The notes beneath the pieces are model-generated. The model saw nothing but the letters and a program-made list of their open reading frames with translations. It was not told the origin of the DNA and made no database searches. This document shows positions 22,906 to 31,299 of a DNA stretch of 36,780 nucleotides, one piece after another. Every line of letters starts with the position of its first letter. Within the stretch, counting starts at the first letter, position 1. The stretch is from Treponema sp. (GTDB lineage Bacteria; Spirochaetota; Spirochaetia; Treponematales; Breznakiellaceae). The translations under genes and the position numbers were made by a program. Where the stretch lies: assembly GCA_031268975.1 (NCBI GenBank), contig JAIRWM010000055.1:1-36780 (forward strand), read 5' to 3'.

Positions 22906-23505
22906 TTATTGGGGCCTGCCTACCATCTTTCGCTGAAGCTCCGCCGCCCGCTGGGGCGGAAGAAGGCTCATCCAGTATGGTACAAGGGAACCGGTTCCGT
23001 CCCTTTGGGCTATTTCGTCAGTCTTCCGGAGTACGTCGATGGCCTGCTGGTCGTTCATTTCGGCAATAATCGCCACCGCTCGCTCCGGCGGCATACCGTA
23101 AAGCTGTTGAGCAACACCTTCAACGTTCCTGCTTACAGTGTCGGCAGCTTCAAGCCCATCGTTGATTGATTTCTGCTGATCGTCCAGAGCGGCCTGCTGT
23201 TGGGCGATATCCTGGGCCATTTGCTCAATTTCGTCCTGCTTTGCCTTAATCTCCGCTTCCCGTTTATCCATTTCAAGATCCCGCAGGGCGCCCGCCTCAA
23301 GCCGGACGGCAAGCCGCTCGGCGTCAAGGTTGATAAACTCATCCGGCGCCAAATCGCTCTGGGTGCGGGCTTCGCGGTTGATAAGCCTGTAGAAGGGCGC
23401 CAGCGTTGTTTTCGCGTCAATAACAGTAAGATAATCAAGCCACAGTATGCCGCCTGCCGCCAGCACGAAGATAAGTATCAATAAAACAATTATTCTTCCT
23501 ACCAA
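22906..23505 (-). CDS. flbB: FlbB, spirochaete periplasmic collar scaffold protein
   Basis: A 199-residue protein. The TTG at 23503-23505 is chosen because GGGAGG lies five bases before it and because the promoter found here would exclude a start at the upstream TTG (23566-23568). Residues 4-25 form a membrane helix (IIVLLILIFVLAAGGILWLD), about 62-125 a coiled coil, and 130-197 a MgtE-N-like helical domain (MPPERAVAIIAEMNDQQAID). This is the architecture of Borrelia FlbB and of MotE; FlbB is the base of the spirochaete collar and organises stators. Its place just before fliK matches the Borrelia order flbB-flbC/fliK-flgD-flgE. The gene appears to be the first of the operon. Confidence 0.85.
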   Translation of the reverse strand: MVGRIIVLLILIFVLAAGGILWLDYLTVIDAKTTLAPFYRLINREARTQSDLAPDEFINLDAERLAVRLEAGALRDLEMDKREAEIKAKQDEIEQMAQDIAQQQAALDDQQKSINDGLEAADTVSRNVEGVAQQLYGMPPERAVAIIAEMNDQQAIDVLRKTDEIAQRDGTGSLVPYWMSLLPPQRAAELQRKMVGRPQ

Positions 23506-23523
23506 AACGTCCTCCCGTTTCTT

Positions 23524-23553
23524 ATTATCTGCCTTACTGTAAATATCGGTCAA
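23524..23553 (-). promoter_or_regulatory. Sigma70-type promoter at the head of the motility operon
   Basis: On the minus strand TTGACC (23548-23553) and GATAAT (23524-23529) are separated by 18 bases. Transcription would begin near 23517, only about 12 bases before the flbB TTG, with GGGAGG in between. It overlaps no coding sequence if flbB starts at 23505. Treponeme and Borrelia motility operons are known to use sigma70-type promoters. Confidence 0.72.
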
Positions 23554-23592
23554 GCTGGGCCGGAACAAAAGAGCCCGGAACCCACCGCCGCG

Positions 23593-24726
23593 CTATGAGC
23601 CCAAAAGCTCAATCTTTGCCTTGATATAATCGAGCCGGTCCTGATTAAGAACCGCCCGGCGCTGCCTTGTCCCCTTGAGCCGGGTGATTTTGTAATTTCC
23701 CCGGCTGATAAATTTTTTTTCGTTTCCTTCGGTAAACCAGTACACCAGGGATATGCTGTCGTTGTCCAGTTCCAGCGCGGTTATCCCCTTCCTGCTGATG
23801 GCGCTCCCGGAGTTGAAAAGGCAGGGAACCGGCAGATCGTCGCCGTACAGGCTTTGACGGAGTACATCTCTGCGTTCAGATCGTTTCAGCTTGCCCAAAT
23901 CTTCCCGCAGGGCGGCAACGTCGCTTTTTATTTGGGACTTTTCCGTTCCGGCGGCGGCCGGATAATCCCTGCAAAACCGTTCTATCTCGTACTTGATATA
24001 ATCGAAACGGCCCAGCGATTCAAAAAGCGCCCTGTGAGTGTGTCCTATAACGGAAATACAGTTGTGCTTTATCGCGAAATCGTAAGCCTGTTTTTCCACA
24101 AAAAAACGCCGGTGGGGGTTCCGGGCCGCGGAAATATTCCGTATGCCGAACGGTTTAAGAACATAGCGGATTCCGTTCCGCACAAGATTGTTGTAATCGG
24201 TATACACCCTGGAAGACTGATGTCCATGATACACATACAGGGGAAGATGGGACGTCTCTACGCGGACGGCGTTGTACAGTCTGTACGGATAGTTTTTTTC
24301 AAAAACAAGATCTTCGTCATGATTTCCTATGGTTTTACAGAGCCTTTTCCTCGACGCGAAGCTGTCAAAAACATCGAACAGTCTTGTCCATTGGGATCTG
24401 ATGGCGGAAAAGGGATAACGGAGCACTTCTTCTATATCGCCGTTAAGCACAAGATGCCAGCCCTGGGTAAGGTAATGGCCCTCCAGCATATCGATAAGAA
24501 GCCTGCCGTTCTGGGCCAAATCGTCCCGGGGGCCGCAGCCCATGTGAAGATCGCTTATGACAACAAGCTTTTCGGCGCTGTATCTGTCTACGGCACGTTC
24601 CGGGGCGGCGGCCCGCTCCGCGGTTCCGGCGGGAGTTTCCGGCTCTGTACGCTGTATCCCGGTTAAATCCAAAAACGCCATGTTATACTTCGGATCAATC
24701 ATGTCCGAAAAAAACGTATTGGCCAC
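23593..24726 (-). CDS. Calcineurin-like metallophosphoesterase
   Basis: A 377-residue hydrolase with the full metal-binding motif set: ISDLHMG (57-63, D59, H61), NGDIEEV (96-102, D98), GNHDED (134-139, N135, H136), HGH (167-169) and GHTHRA (228-233). No signal peptide is seen, so it is probably cytoplasmic. Residues about 240-290 carry an inserted helical region; the C-terminal part (LFNSGSAISRKGITALELDN) closes the fold. The substrate cannot be read from the sequence; cyclic nucleotides, nucleotides or RNA ends are possible. The GTG start overlaps the last base of the upstream DHH gene's stop codon, and GGAGG is four bases before it, so the two genes form a coupled pair. Confidence 0.9.
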   Translation of the reverse strand: MANTFFSDMIDPKYNMAFLDLTGIQRTEPETPAGTAERAAAPERAVDRYSAEKLVVISDLHMGCGPRDDLAQNGRLLIDMLEGHYLTQGWHLVLNGDIEEVLRYPFSAIRSQWTRLFDVFDSFASRKRLCKTIGNHDEDLVFEKNYPYRLYNAVRVETSHLPLYVYHGHQSSRVYTDYNNLVRNGIRYVLKPFGIRNISAARNPHRRFFVEKQAYDFAIKHNCISVIGHTHRALFESLGRFDYIKYEIERFCRDYPAAAGTEKSQIKSDVAALREDLGKLKRSERRDVLRQSLYGDDLPVPCLFNSGSAISRKGITALELDNDSISLVYWFTEGNEKKFISRGNYKITRLKGTRQRRAVLNQDRLDYIKAKIELLGS

Positions 24727-26036
24727 TATTCCTCCGCGGTCTCCCTGCTCATTTTTGTTTTGAGATAATCCGACCGGCTTACAATGCCCGCAAGCCCGCC
24801 GTCCTTTACAATGGGAAGATGTCCGATATGATGCCTGAAAAAAAGCCGCTCTATTTCCCGCATGGTAACTTCCGGAGGAGCGCTGACCACATCGCGAATC
24901 ATGTACGCCCGCGCCGGGGAACTCATCTGGGAATTTTTCCGGCCTTTCATAATTTCCCTGAGGGTTAAAAAACCTTTTAATTCCCCGGCGTCATCAAGCA
25001 CGGGAAGCCCGGTATGGTTTACCATTTCCATATATTTTGAAACGTCAAGAAGGCTTTGGTTTTCGTTTACCGAGAATACTTCCCGGCTCATTATGTCCGC
25101 CGCCCGGAGAGCCGGAACAAGCGAAGTGTCCAGGTATCCCAGCAATTCGTCGTAGAACCGCTGTCCGTCCCGGGTGCTTATTTTTGCCGACGCCGCCGCC
25201 TGGTGGCCCCCGCCCCCGTACGGCGAAAGAATTTCGTGCAGGTCGATGCGGGATCTCCGGCTGCGGGCGATAACAAGAACCGTATTGTTTCGCGGTATGG
25301 AAAAAACGGCAAAATAGGCGTCCGGGTTTTTCACATCGGTGATTTTTTCAATAACCGCGGCAAGACCGGATACCTGTCTGTCAAGTTCAAGGTAACTGAC
25401 AAGCACTTCGTTACCCTGAATGGTAACCGGCCGGGCGGCAAGCAGCAGCTGATTTAAAATCTGTATCTGATCATCCTCTTTAATTGTCTCCAGGGACGAT
25501 TTGACCAGTTTAAGTGAAGCGCCCATTTCAAGCAGCCATGCCGCGACTTTAAGATCCAGCGGCTTTACATTTTCGTAAACAAGGCAGCCGGTATCCGCGT
25601 AAATACCCGCCAGGGCAATGGTCGCTTCTTCACTTTTCAGGGTTATTCCCTGTTCCATGACCATCCCGCCAAGCCCCGATGTATTGGCCCCCCAGGGAAA
25701 CCCCACAAGGCGGGCGTCCAGTATATCGCACTTTTCCGAAGAATGGTGATCGTAAATGGTGACGGCCGGATCGGAACCGCGTATGTATCCCAAATATTCC
25801 CGTATTCTGCCGGAATTCGAGGTATCCACAATGATAATGTTTTCAATCTTGTGCCCCGCAAGATCTTTCGGGTTTATAAAACCAAAATGATCCTCAAAAA
25901 GATTGTACAGGGTATACGCGGCGGGATGAATAAGCCTGCTCCGCACCAAAGTATGATCGGGGAACAGCTTCTTCACCATGATAAGGGATCCAAGACAGTC
26001 CAGGTCCATGTTTGTATGGCCGAAGGCTATATTCAC
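24726..26036 (-). CDS. DHH-DHHA1 phosphoesterase with two CBS domains
   Basis: A 436-residue protein from the GTG at 26034-26036 (the frame is open further but would run into rdgB). The DHH domain has GHTNMDLDCLGS (6-17), VDTSNSGR (70-77) and the name-giving DHH at 96-98; the DHHA1 domain has GGGGH at 274-278. CBS1 is about 313-365 and CBS2 about 378-432, a pair that usually senses adenine nucleotides. This matches the N-terminal half of the long bacterial A-adding enzymes (DHH-CBS-polyA polymerase), but the nucleotidyltransferase domain is absent. Activity is likely on short RNA or a cyclic dinucleotide product; the exact substrate is unknown. There is no clear ribosome site before the GTG. 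Confidence 0.88.
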   Translation of the reverse strand: MNIAFGHTNMDLDCLGSLIMVKKLFPDHTLVRSRLIHPAAYTLYNLFEDHFGFINPKDLAGHKIENIIIVDTSNSGRIREYLGYIRGSDPAVTIYDHHSSEKCDILDARLVGFPWGANTSGLGGMVMEQGITLKSEEATIALAGIYADTGCLVYENVKPLDLKVAAWLLEMGASLKLVKSSLETIKEDDQIQILNQLLLAARPVTIQGNEVLVSYLELDRQVSGLAAVIEKITDVKNPDAYFAVFSIPRNNTVLVIARSRRSRIDLHEILSPYGGGGHQAAASAKISTRDGQRFYDELLGYLDTSLVPALRAADIMSREVFSVNENQSLLDVSKYMEMVNHTGLPVLDDAGELKGFLTLREIMKGRKNSQMSSPARAYMIRDVVSAPPEVTMREIERLFFRHHIGHLPIVKDGGLAGIVSRSDYLKTKMSRETAEE

Positions 26037-26044
26037 GAAAACAG

Positions 26045-26074
26045 TATACAGCCAAGACCGGATAACAGTATAGT
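26045..26074 (+). promoter_or_regulatory. Probable sigma70-type promoter of rdgB, very close to the start codon
   Basis: TATACA (26045-26050) and TATAGT (26069-26074) are separated by 18 bases. Only nine bases lie between the -10 element and the rdgB ATG, which has no ribosome site. A TATACT on the opposite strand (26043-26048) lies six bases before the GTG of the DHH gene, so the 47-base gap may hold two divergent promoters. Confidence 0.45.
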
Positions 26075-26083
26075 GACAGAACC

Positions 26084-26803
26084 ATGAACATTTGGCTGGC
26101 ATCGGGGAATGTCCATAAAAAGAGGGAACTTGCCGTCATTCTGGCAGGTCACCAGGTGATCATTCCCGCGGACAGGGGCATTACGGACTTTGCCCCGGAT
26201 GAAAACGGAACCGGTTTTGCCGAAAACGCCCTTATCAAGGCAAGGGCCCTGTACGCCCATCCTGCGTTTTGCCGGGCAGACGGCGCGGTACTCGCGGACG
26301 ATTCCGGCCTGTGCGTAGACATCCTTGACGGCAGGCCGGGAATTTTTTCCGCCCGTTACGGATCCGATGGAAAGAAAAAAATCGGCGCGGCGGAGCGGAA
26401 CGCCCTGCTTTTGGAAGAAGTGAACGCCGCGATAGCGGGCGGAAAAACCATACCGGGCGGGAGGCGCAGATCCTGCCGTTTTGTATGCGCCATGGCGCTT
26501 TTTTTCGATCCGTACCGTTTTTGCGTTGTCCAGGAAACCCTGGAAGGGGAACTTGTCCCGGATATGGGCGCCGCACGGGGTTCCGGGGGTTTCGGCTACG
26601 ACCCCATTGTCTTTCTGCCGGAAAGAGGCCGCACCGTGGCGGAATTATCCGAAACTGAAAAAAACGCCGTAAGCCACCGGGGCAGGGCGGGAAGGGCAAT
26701 TTCGAAGCTGCTGGCGTTCCAGAGAAAGAACACGGTCATGTTAAAACACCGGGGGACTGTACCGGCAGGGCTCCTGCATTTACTTTTATCTTCCGAAGGA
26801 TAA
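26084..26803 (+). CDS. rdgB: RdgB/HAM1, inosine/xanthosine triphosphate pyrophosphatase
   Basis: A 239-residue house-cleaning enzyme that hydrolyses ITP, dITP and XTP to monophosphates. Family motifs are in order: LASGNVHKKREL (5-16), GTGFAENALIKARA (45-58), LADDSGLCVDILDGRPGIFS (70-89), SGGFGYDPIVF (166-176) and SHRGRA (200-205). The catalytic Asp of DDSG is present. About 25 residues follow the normal end (VMLKHRGTVPAGLLHLLLSS), making it longer than the usual roughly 200. No ribosome site precedes the ATG, but the N-terminal motif fixes the start. It diverges from the DHH gene. Confidence 0.93.
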   Translation: MNIWLASGNVHKKRELAVILAGHQVIIPADRGITDFAPDENGTGFAENALIKARALYAHPAFCRADGAVLADDSGLCVDILDGRPGIFSARYGSDGKKKIGAAERNALLLEEVNAAIAGGKTIPGGRRRSCRFVCAMALFFDPYRFCVVQETLEGELVPDMGAARGSGGFGYDPIVFLPERGRTVAELSETEKNAVSHRGRAGRAISKLLAFQRKNTVMLKHRGTVPAGLLHLLLSSEG

Positions 26804-26835
26804 AATAAGACTATCTGATTCTCTTGCCCGCGGCA

Positions 26836-26865
26836 TTGCGAAAAAGGCCCATAAAGGCGTACAAT
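26836..26865 (+). promoter_or_regulatory. Probable sigma70-type promoter of the GPH transporter gene
   Basis: TTGCGA (26836-26841) and TACAAT (26860-26865) are separated by 18 bases. Transcription would begin near 26872, 13 bases before the ATG, with GGAGGG between. Confidence 0.5.
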
Positions 26866-26884
26866 CGTCGTACCGGAGGGCATA

Positions 26885-28246
26885 ATGGACGGCAAAAAAC
26901 TGACTGTAGGGCAAAAACTGGGTTTTGGGATTTTTGACTTTGGGGGGAACATGCTGTTCACCCTTATGGGTTTCTGGTGCCTGAAGTACCTGACCGATGT
27001 TGCCGGGCTTGGCGCCTTTCTTGCCGGAGCGGCGGTGATGATCGGGAAGGGCTGGGACGCGGTAACCGACCCGATGATGGGCTTTATTTCCGACAGAACC
27101 ATCACCCCGCTGGGAAGGCGGCGTCCGTACCTGCTTGCCGGCGCTGTGCCGATGATGATGACGCTGTGGCTGTTTTTTACTTCTCCGGCAATTTCCAGTC
27201 AAATTATGATGATGCTCTGGGCAACCGGGACGTTAATGCTGGTCAACACCGCCTCAACGATCCTCAATATCCCCTATTCCTCGCTGACCCCGGAACTTAC
27301 CGACGACTACAATGAACGGACAAGCCTTAACGGCTACCGTTTCGGCTGCGCCGTATTCGGCACCCTTGTCGGCGCGGCGGCGATTGAACCGCTTGTGGGA
27401 TCATTTGGGGGCGGCGGCCGGGGCTGGTCAATGATGGGCCTTACGCTGGGGGCGGCGATGATGTTCGTTACCCTGCTTACCTTTTTCGGAACAAAAGAAA
27501 AAAAGCATACCCGTGAAGATATTCCCACAGAGCGTTTCTTTAACACCTACAAGGCGGTTTTTACCAACAGACCATATGTGATCCTGTTTCTGACCTATGC
27601 CCTCCATGTGACGGCGATTACTTTTTTACAGAGCATTCTGCTCTACTATGTGGAATACCTGTATCCCAACACCCTTGAGCTGTTCGGCCTTAACCTTACC
27701 ACGATTTCCATGATGGCCCTGCTGCTGACAGCAATGGTGTTTATCCCTGTTTCAGTCGCCGTTTCAAAAAAAATCGGAAAAAAGAAAACATACCAAATCT
27801 GTTTTATCATTATCGGGTCGGCCTGTGTTATTGTCGCTGCCGCCGGACACTTGCTGCCGACTTCCCTTTTCCTGCTGCTGCTTGCCTACGCGGGGGTGGG
27901 TGTAGGTTTCAGCTATGTGGCGCCTTTCGCCATGGTGCCCGATACGGTGGAATTTGACGCGGTTAAAACGGGCGAACGGAAAGAAGGCGCATACTACGGC
28001 ATGTGGACATTTATTTCCAAAACCGGCGCCGCCCTGTCAATGCTGATCTCAGGTCTTATCCTGAAGCTTGGCGGCTACGCGGCGAATCAGGTACAGGGGC
28101 CCCCGGCCCGGCTGGCGATTAGGCTTATCATCGGGCCCATCCCGGCGCTGATTTTTCTCGCCGCCCTGATACTGATGCAGTCTTATCCGCTGGACGAAAA
28201 GACGTACCGCAAACTTATGGGCCAGCAGGAGCCGGCCGGCCGTTAA
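26885..28246 (+). CDS. GPH-family (MelB-like) sugar:cation symporter
   Basis: A 453-residue permease of the major facilitator superfamily, glycoside-pentoside-hexuronide group, with about twelve membrane segments. The diagnostic stretch GKGWDAVTDPMMGFISDRT (about 53-71), followed by GRRRPYLLAG, is the MelB loop 2-3 signature, and TPELTDDYNERTSLNGYRF is the second conserved loop. The central cytoplasmic loop (KEKKHTREDIPTERFFNTYK) separates the two halves. The sugar and coupling ion cannot be told from sequence. GGAGGG lies four bases before the ATG. Its stop codon overlaps that of the convergent protease gene by four bases, with no terminator between. Confidence 0.9.
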   Translation: MDGKKLTVGQKLGFGIFDFGGNMLFTLMGFWCLKYLTDVAGLGAFLAGAAVMIGKGWDAVTDPMMGFISDRTITPLGRRRPYLLAGAVPMMMTLWLFFTSPAISSQIMMMLWATGTLMLVNTASTILNIPYSSLTPELTDDYNERTSLNGYRFGCAVFGTLVGAAAIEPLVGSFGGGGRGWSMMGLTLGAAMMFVTLLTFFGTKEKKHTREDIPTERFFNTYKAVFTNRPYVILFLTYALHVTAITFLQSILLYYVEYLYPNTLELFGLNLTTISMMALLLTAMVFIPVSVAVSKKIGKKKTYQICFIIIGSACVIVAAAGHLLPTSLFLLLLAYAGVGVGFSYVAPFAMVPDTVEFDAVKTGERKEGAYYGMWTFISKTGAALSMLISGLILKLGGYAANQVQGPPARLAIRLIIGPIPALIFLAALILMQSYPLDEKTYRKLMGQQEPAGR

Positions 28247-31200
28247 ACCGGCAGAACCTTCGGCTCGACTCCCAGGGCCGCGGCCGCCTTTTCCGCCGCG
28301 GCCTTTCCCGCGATAATCACCTGTCTGCCGGACTCTTCGGCAGGCGCCCGGCGGGACAACGCGCCGGCGGCCGCGGCAAGCCGCCTGGCCGCGGCGGCGG
28401 TGTCTTCCTCTTTCAGGGCGACAATTTCCTTGAGCCGGGTAAATCTGTGCAGGGGAGTAATACCGTATAAATACCGGAGAAAATCGGTAAAGCCGTCGTC
28501 CGACGGAGTACGGGGAGTTGTTTCCCTGGAGAAGGTTCCGATAATTGATTTTTCAAGACTGTCTTCGCCGGCATTGAGCTTGCTGCGCTTTAAAAGAATT
28601 TCAGGAATGGTTTTAAGGGATCGGAGCGGATCCGGATCGCGGTACGTAACGATGGAAAAAACGCCTTCCAGGCTGTCCGGCCGTGCGAAAGCCCCGTAGG
28701 CCCCTCCTTTCATTCTGATGGATTCCCACAGCGCCCCGGTGGAAAGTTCATGGGAAAAAACCAGTTCCACGGCCTGTTCCCGCGATCCATACGGCGCCGC
28801 GGGCAAAGACATTGCGGCAAAACCGGTTTGAATGGACGGCGACAGCCATACTTCCACGGGCGAATCTCCGCCACCTCCGGCATACGGAAGGAACGACGCA
28901 ATTTCCCGGCAAAGGGGATTCGCCGGCCGGGGCGCCCCAAAACCTCTGAGCGGGGAAGCCGCTTCGAGGGCACAGGGCAGAGTTTCCGCGTGGGAAGTCA
29001 GGTTGACCATAACCCCGGAACGGGAGGCAAGGGCGTCCCGTATGGAAGAAAGCCTCCGGCTTGTTTCGCCAATATCCGCGGCGGCCAGTTCGTGGGAAAA
29101 AGGCAGCTGGCTCAGTCCGTTCCACACTTCATCGACAGCCCGGGAACGGGAGCGGGAAAAGCCGGAACGGCCCGCCGCGTAACTGTGTCCGGCCGGGGCC
29201 AGGCTTGAGTCACAGTCGTTTTTCATTTCAACAACCAGATCTTTAAGGCGGCGGAGATCGGAAAAATCGGCTTCGGTAACAAGACGCAGGGCTATATCCA
29301 GGGAATCCCGGAACTTTTCATCAAGGGCCTTGATCCGGTACACAATCCAGTCCCGGCCAAGAAGACCGGGGCTGGCGACAGAGGTCTCCGCCCCGCCGCA
29401 CATGCCTTTCTGCCGGGGCGCGGAAGAGCCGGTTTCGAGCATCGCGTAAACCCCTCCCGCTGTCCGGGCAAGCAGGCTCGACACTTCACCGTAATCCATG
29501 CCGGGAAGCCCCATTGAGACCACCGCCCTGGAAAAAAACGGCAGCCAGGGGTAATCTTCCGGTAAAAGCACGTCAACAGGAAACGCCAGTTCTGCGTAAC
29601 TTATCCCGTTGGTAAAAACCGGATGAACCATGCAGGGGACCTCCCCCGCCCCGCCAATGGAACGGAATTCCCTCGGTATTGTTTCGGGTTTCGGGAAGAG
29701 ATCTTTTCTTGAAAGATGAGGAATTGCCGCCAGAGCCTGCGGGCTTTCACCCTCACTTTGAATTTTTTCAAGGGCGTCCGCTTTTTCCTTTAAGGCGTTT
29801 TTTTCCCCGGATGTCATGGATTTCTCTTTTTCCGCCAAAACAGTACGCAGTTCTTTTTCTTTTTTTGAAAGATACTCGTCGTCCGGTTCAACGGCGACAA
29901 GGGCGCGGTGGGGATTGCTGAGAAGATATTTTTCAATAAGACCTTCAAAGTAACGGCTGTTTTCCGCAAGACGCTGTTTTAATACATCAAAACCCGGAAT
30001 AAAGAGCAGCGTTTTCCAGGGGTTTGTTCCGTTAAGCCAGCCGGCCAGGGACCGGCGGAGATGAACAAGCGAATACGGCCCGTGGGAACGGCGGATTTCC
30101 CGGTGGGAAAATTCCATTGAAAACATCGCCGCCTCTATTTCGCTTTTCGGGATTCCTTCTTTTACAAGGCGGGCAAGTTCACTGTAGACAAGCTCTTCCG
30201 TTTGTTGATATTTCCGCGGATCCCATGTTCCGTTTTTCCGCTCCGCGCCGACCCCCCGCAGTCCCGCGCAAAAAATTGTTTCCCGAAGCTCCCCGTCAAA
30301 ACCGGAAGGCGGCGCAAGGTCTTCTCCCAGGCCTGATTCAATAAGGGCGCGGGTCAGAGGCGAACCGTCGTGCCCCAGAAGAATTTCCGCAAGGCATCCC
30401 AGGGCGATCGTTTGTTCCGAATCGGCCGAATCGGAACAAAGCCAGGAGACAAACGCTTGGGGCTTTGTATCTTCTCCGCTTCCCGGGCAGCTTACCCGGA
30501 CAAAACGGCTTTTTTCCCAGGGACTTGTCCGCGCCACAGGGGGAAGCGGCTTTCCAGCGGGAAGGCCGGCAAGACAAACACGATCAAGAAATTCCATTTG
30601 TCTTTCCGCCGGAATGTCTCCGGACAAAAAGATTTTACAGTTTCCCGGTGAATACCGGCTGCGGTGAAATTCCACAAGGGCTTCCCGGCTTAACTCCGGG
30701 ATGCAGTCCGGGTCGCCGCCTGAGTCAAACGCATAGGGAGTGCCGGGCATAACGGCTTTAACCGACCACAGTCCGGCAAAAGCGTCCATGGACGAATAGG
30801 CGCCTTTCATTTCGTTGTACACGACACCGGAATACTGAAGCCCTTCACCGGTCATTTCAAGCCGCCATCCTTCCTGCATAAAGGTCCATTCGGAAATCAG
30901 CGGCCTGAATACCGCGTCGCCGTAAACAGACATAAGGTTAAAGTAATCTTTTTCGTTTACCGAGCTTGCCGGATATACGGTCTTGTCGGGAAATGTCCAC
31001 GCGTTGAGAAATGTTTGAAGGCTGCCCTGGGCAAGAACGATAAACGCATCCTTGAGCGGATAGTGCTTTGAACCGCAGAGTACCGAGTGTTCCAGAATAT
31101 GGGCCGCGCCTGAAGAGTCTTCCGGGGGAGTGGCAAACGCAAACGCGAAAAGATTTTCGCTTGAATCATTGCACACGTGAAAAAGTTCCGCGCCGGTTTT

Positions 31201-31290
31201 ATGCCTGGCCCAGACGCCCTTCGCGTCAAGCTCGGTCAAATCCGGAAGCTCAAGAATTTCAAAGTTATGTATGACTTCGCCTTTTTTCAC
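28243..31290 (-). CDS. M16C (PreP/presequence-protease-like) zinc metallopeptidase
   Basis: A 1015-residue inverzincin-type peptidase. The zinc motif HILEH is at 64-68 (AAHILEHSVLCGSKHYPLKD), with Glu160 in NEMKG as the distal ligand. FLNAWTFPDKTVYPASS (95-111) is typical of the PreP/Cym1 branch. The size fits four M16 half-domains in a closed chamber that degrades small peptides. There is no signal peptide, so it is probably cytoplasmic. The GTG start (31288-31290) has AAGGAG five bases before it, and that site overlaps the stop codon region of the fliG1-like gene nine bases upstream, so the two are likely cotranscribed. Confidence 0.95.
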   Translation of the reverse strand: MKKGEVIHNFEILELPDLTELDAKGVWARHKTGAELFHVCNDSSENLFAFAFATPPEDSSGAAHILEHSVLCGSKHYPLKDAFIVLAQGSLQTFLNAWTFPDKTVYPASSVNEKDYFNLMSVYGDAVFRPLISEWTFMQEGWRLEMTGEGLQYSGVVYNEMKGAYSSMDAFAGLWSVKAVMPGTPYAFDSGGDPDCIPELSREALVEFHRSRYSPGNCKIFLSGDIPAERQMEFLDRVCLAGLPAGKPLPPVARTSPWEKSRFVRVSCPGSGEDTKPQAFVSWLCSDSADSEQTIALGCLAEILLGHDGSPLTRALIESGLGEDLAPPSGFDGELRETIFCAGLRGVGAERKNGTWDPRKYQQTEELVYSELARLVKEGIPKSEIEAAMFSMEFSHREIRRSHGPYSLVHLRRSLAGWLNGTNPWKTLLFIPGFDVLKQRLAENSRYFEGLIEKYLLSNPHRALVAVEPDDEYLSKKEKELRTVLAEKEKSMTSGEKNALKEKADALEKIQSEGESPQALAAIPHLSRKDLFPKPETIPREFRSIGGAGEVPCMVHPVFTNGISYAELAFPVDVLLPEDYPWLPFFSRAVVSMGLPGMDYGEVSSLLARTAGGVYAMLETGSSAPRQKGMCGGAETSVASPGLLGRDWIVYRIKALDEKFRDSLDIALRLVTEADFSDLRRLKDLVVEMKNDCDSSLAPAGHSYAAGRSGFSRSRSRAVDEVWNGLSQLPFSHELAAADIGETSRRLSSIRDALASRSGVMVNLTSHAETLPCALEAASPLRGFGAPRPANPLCREIASFLPYAGGGGDSPVEVWLSPSIQTGFAAMSLPAAPYGSREQAVELVFSHELSTGALWESIRMKGGAYGAFARPDSLEGVFSIVTYRDPDPLRSLKTIPEILLKRSKLNAGEDSLEKSIIGTFSRETTPRTPSDDGFTDFLRYLYGITPLHRFTRLKEIVALKEEDTAAAARRLAAAAGALSRRAPAEESGRQVIIAGKAAAEKAAAALGVEPKVLPV

Positions 31291-31299
31291 AAGCGCTCC

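Noticed and set aside
24726-26102. Longer start (ATG at 26102) for the DHH gene
   Set aside because: It would run into the rdgB coding sequence and add residues unlike the family, whose fold begins at the GTG 26036 (VNIAFGHTNMD).
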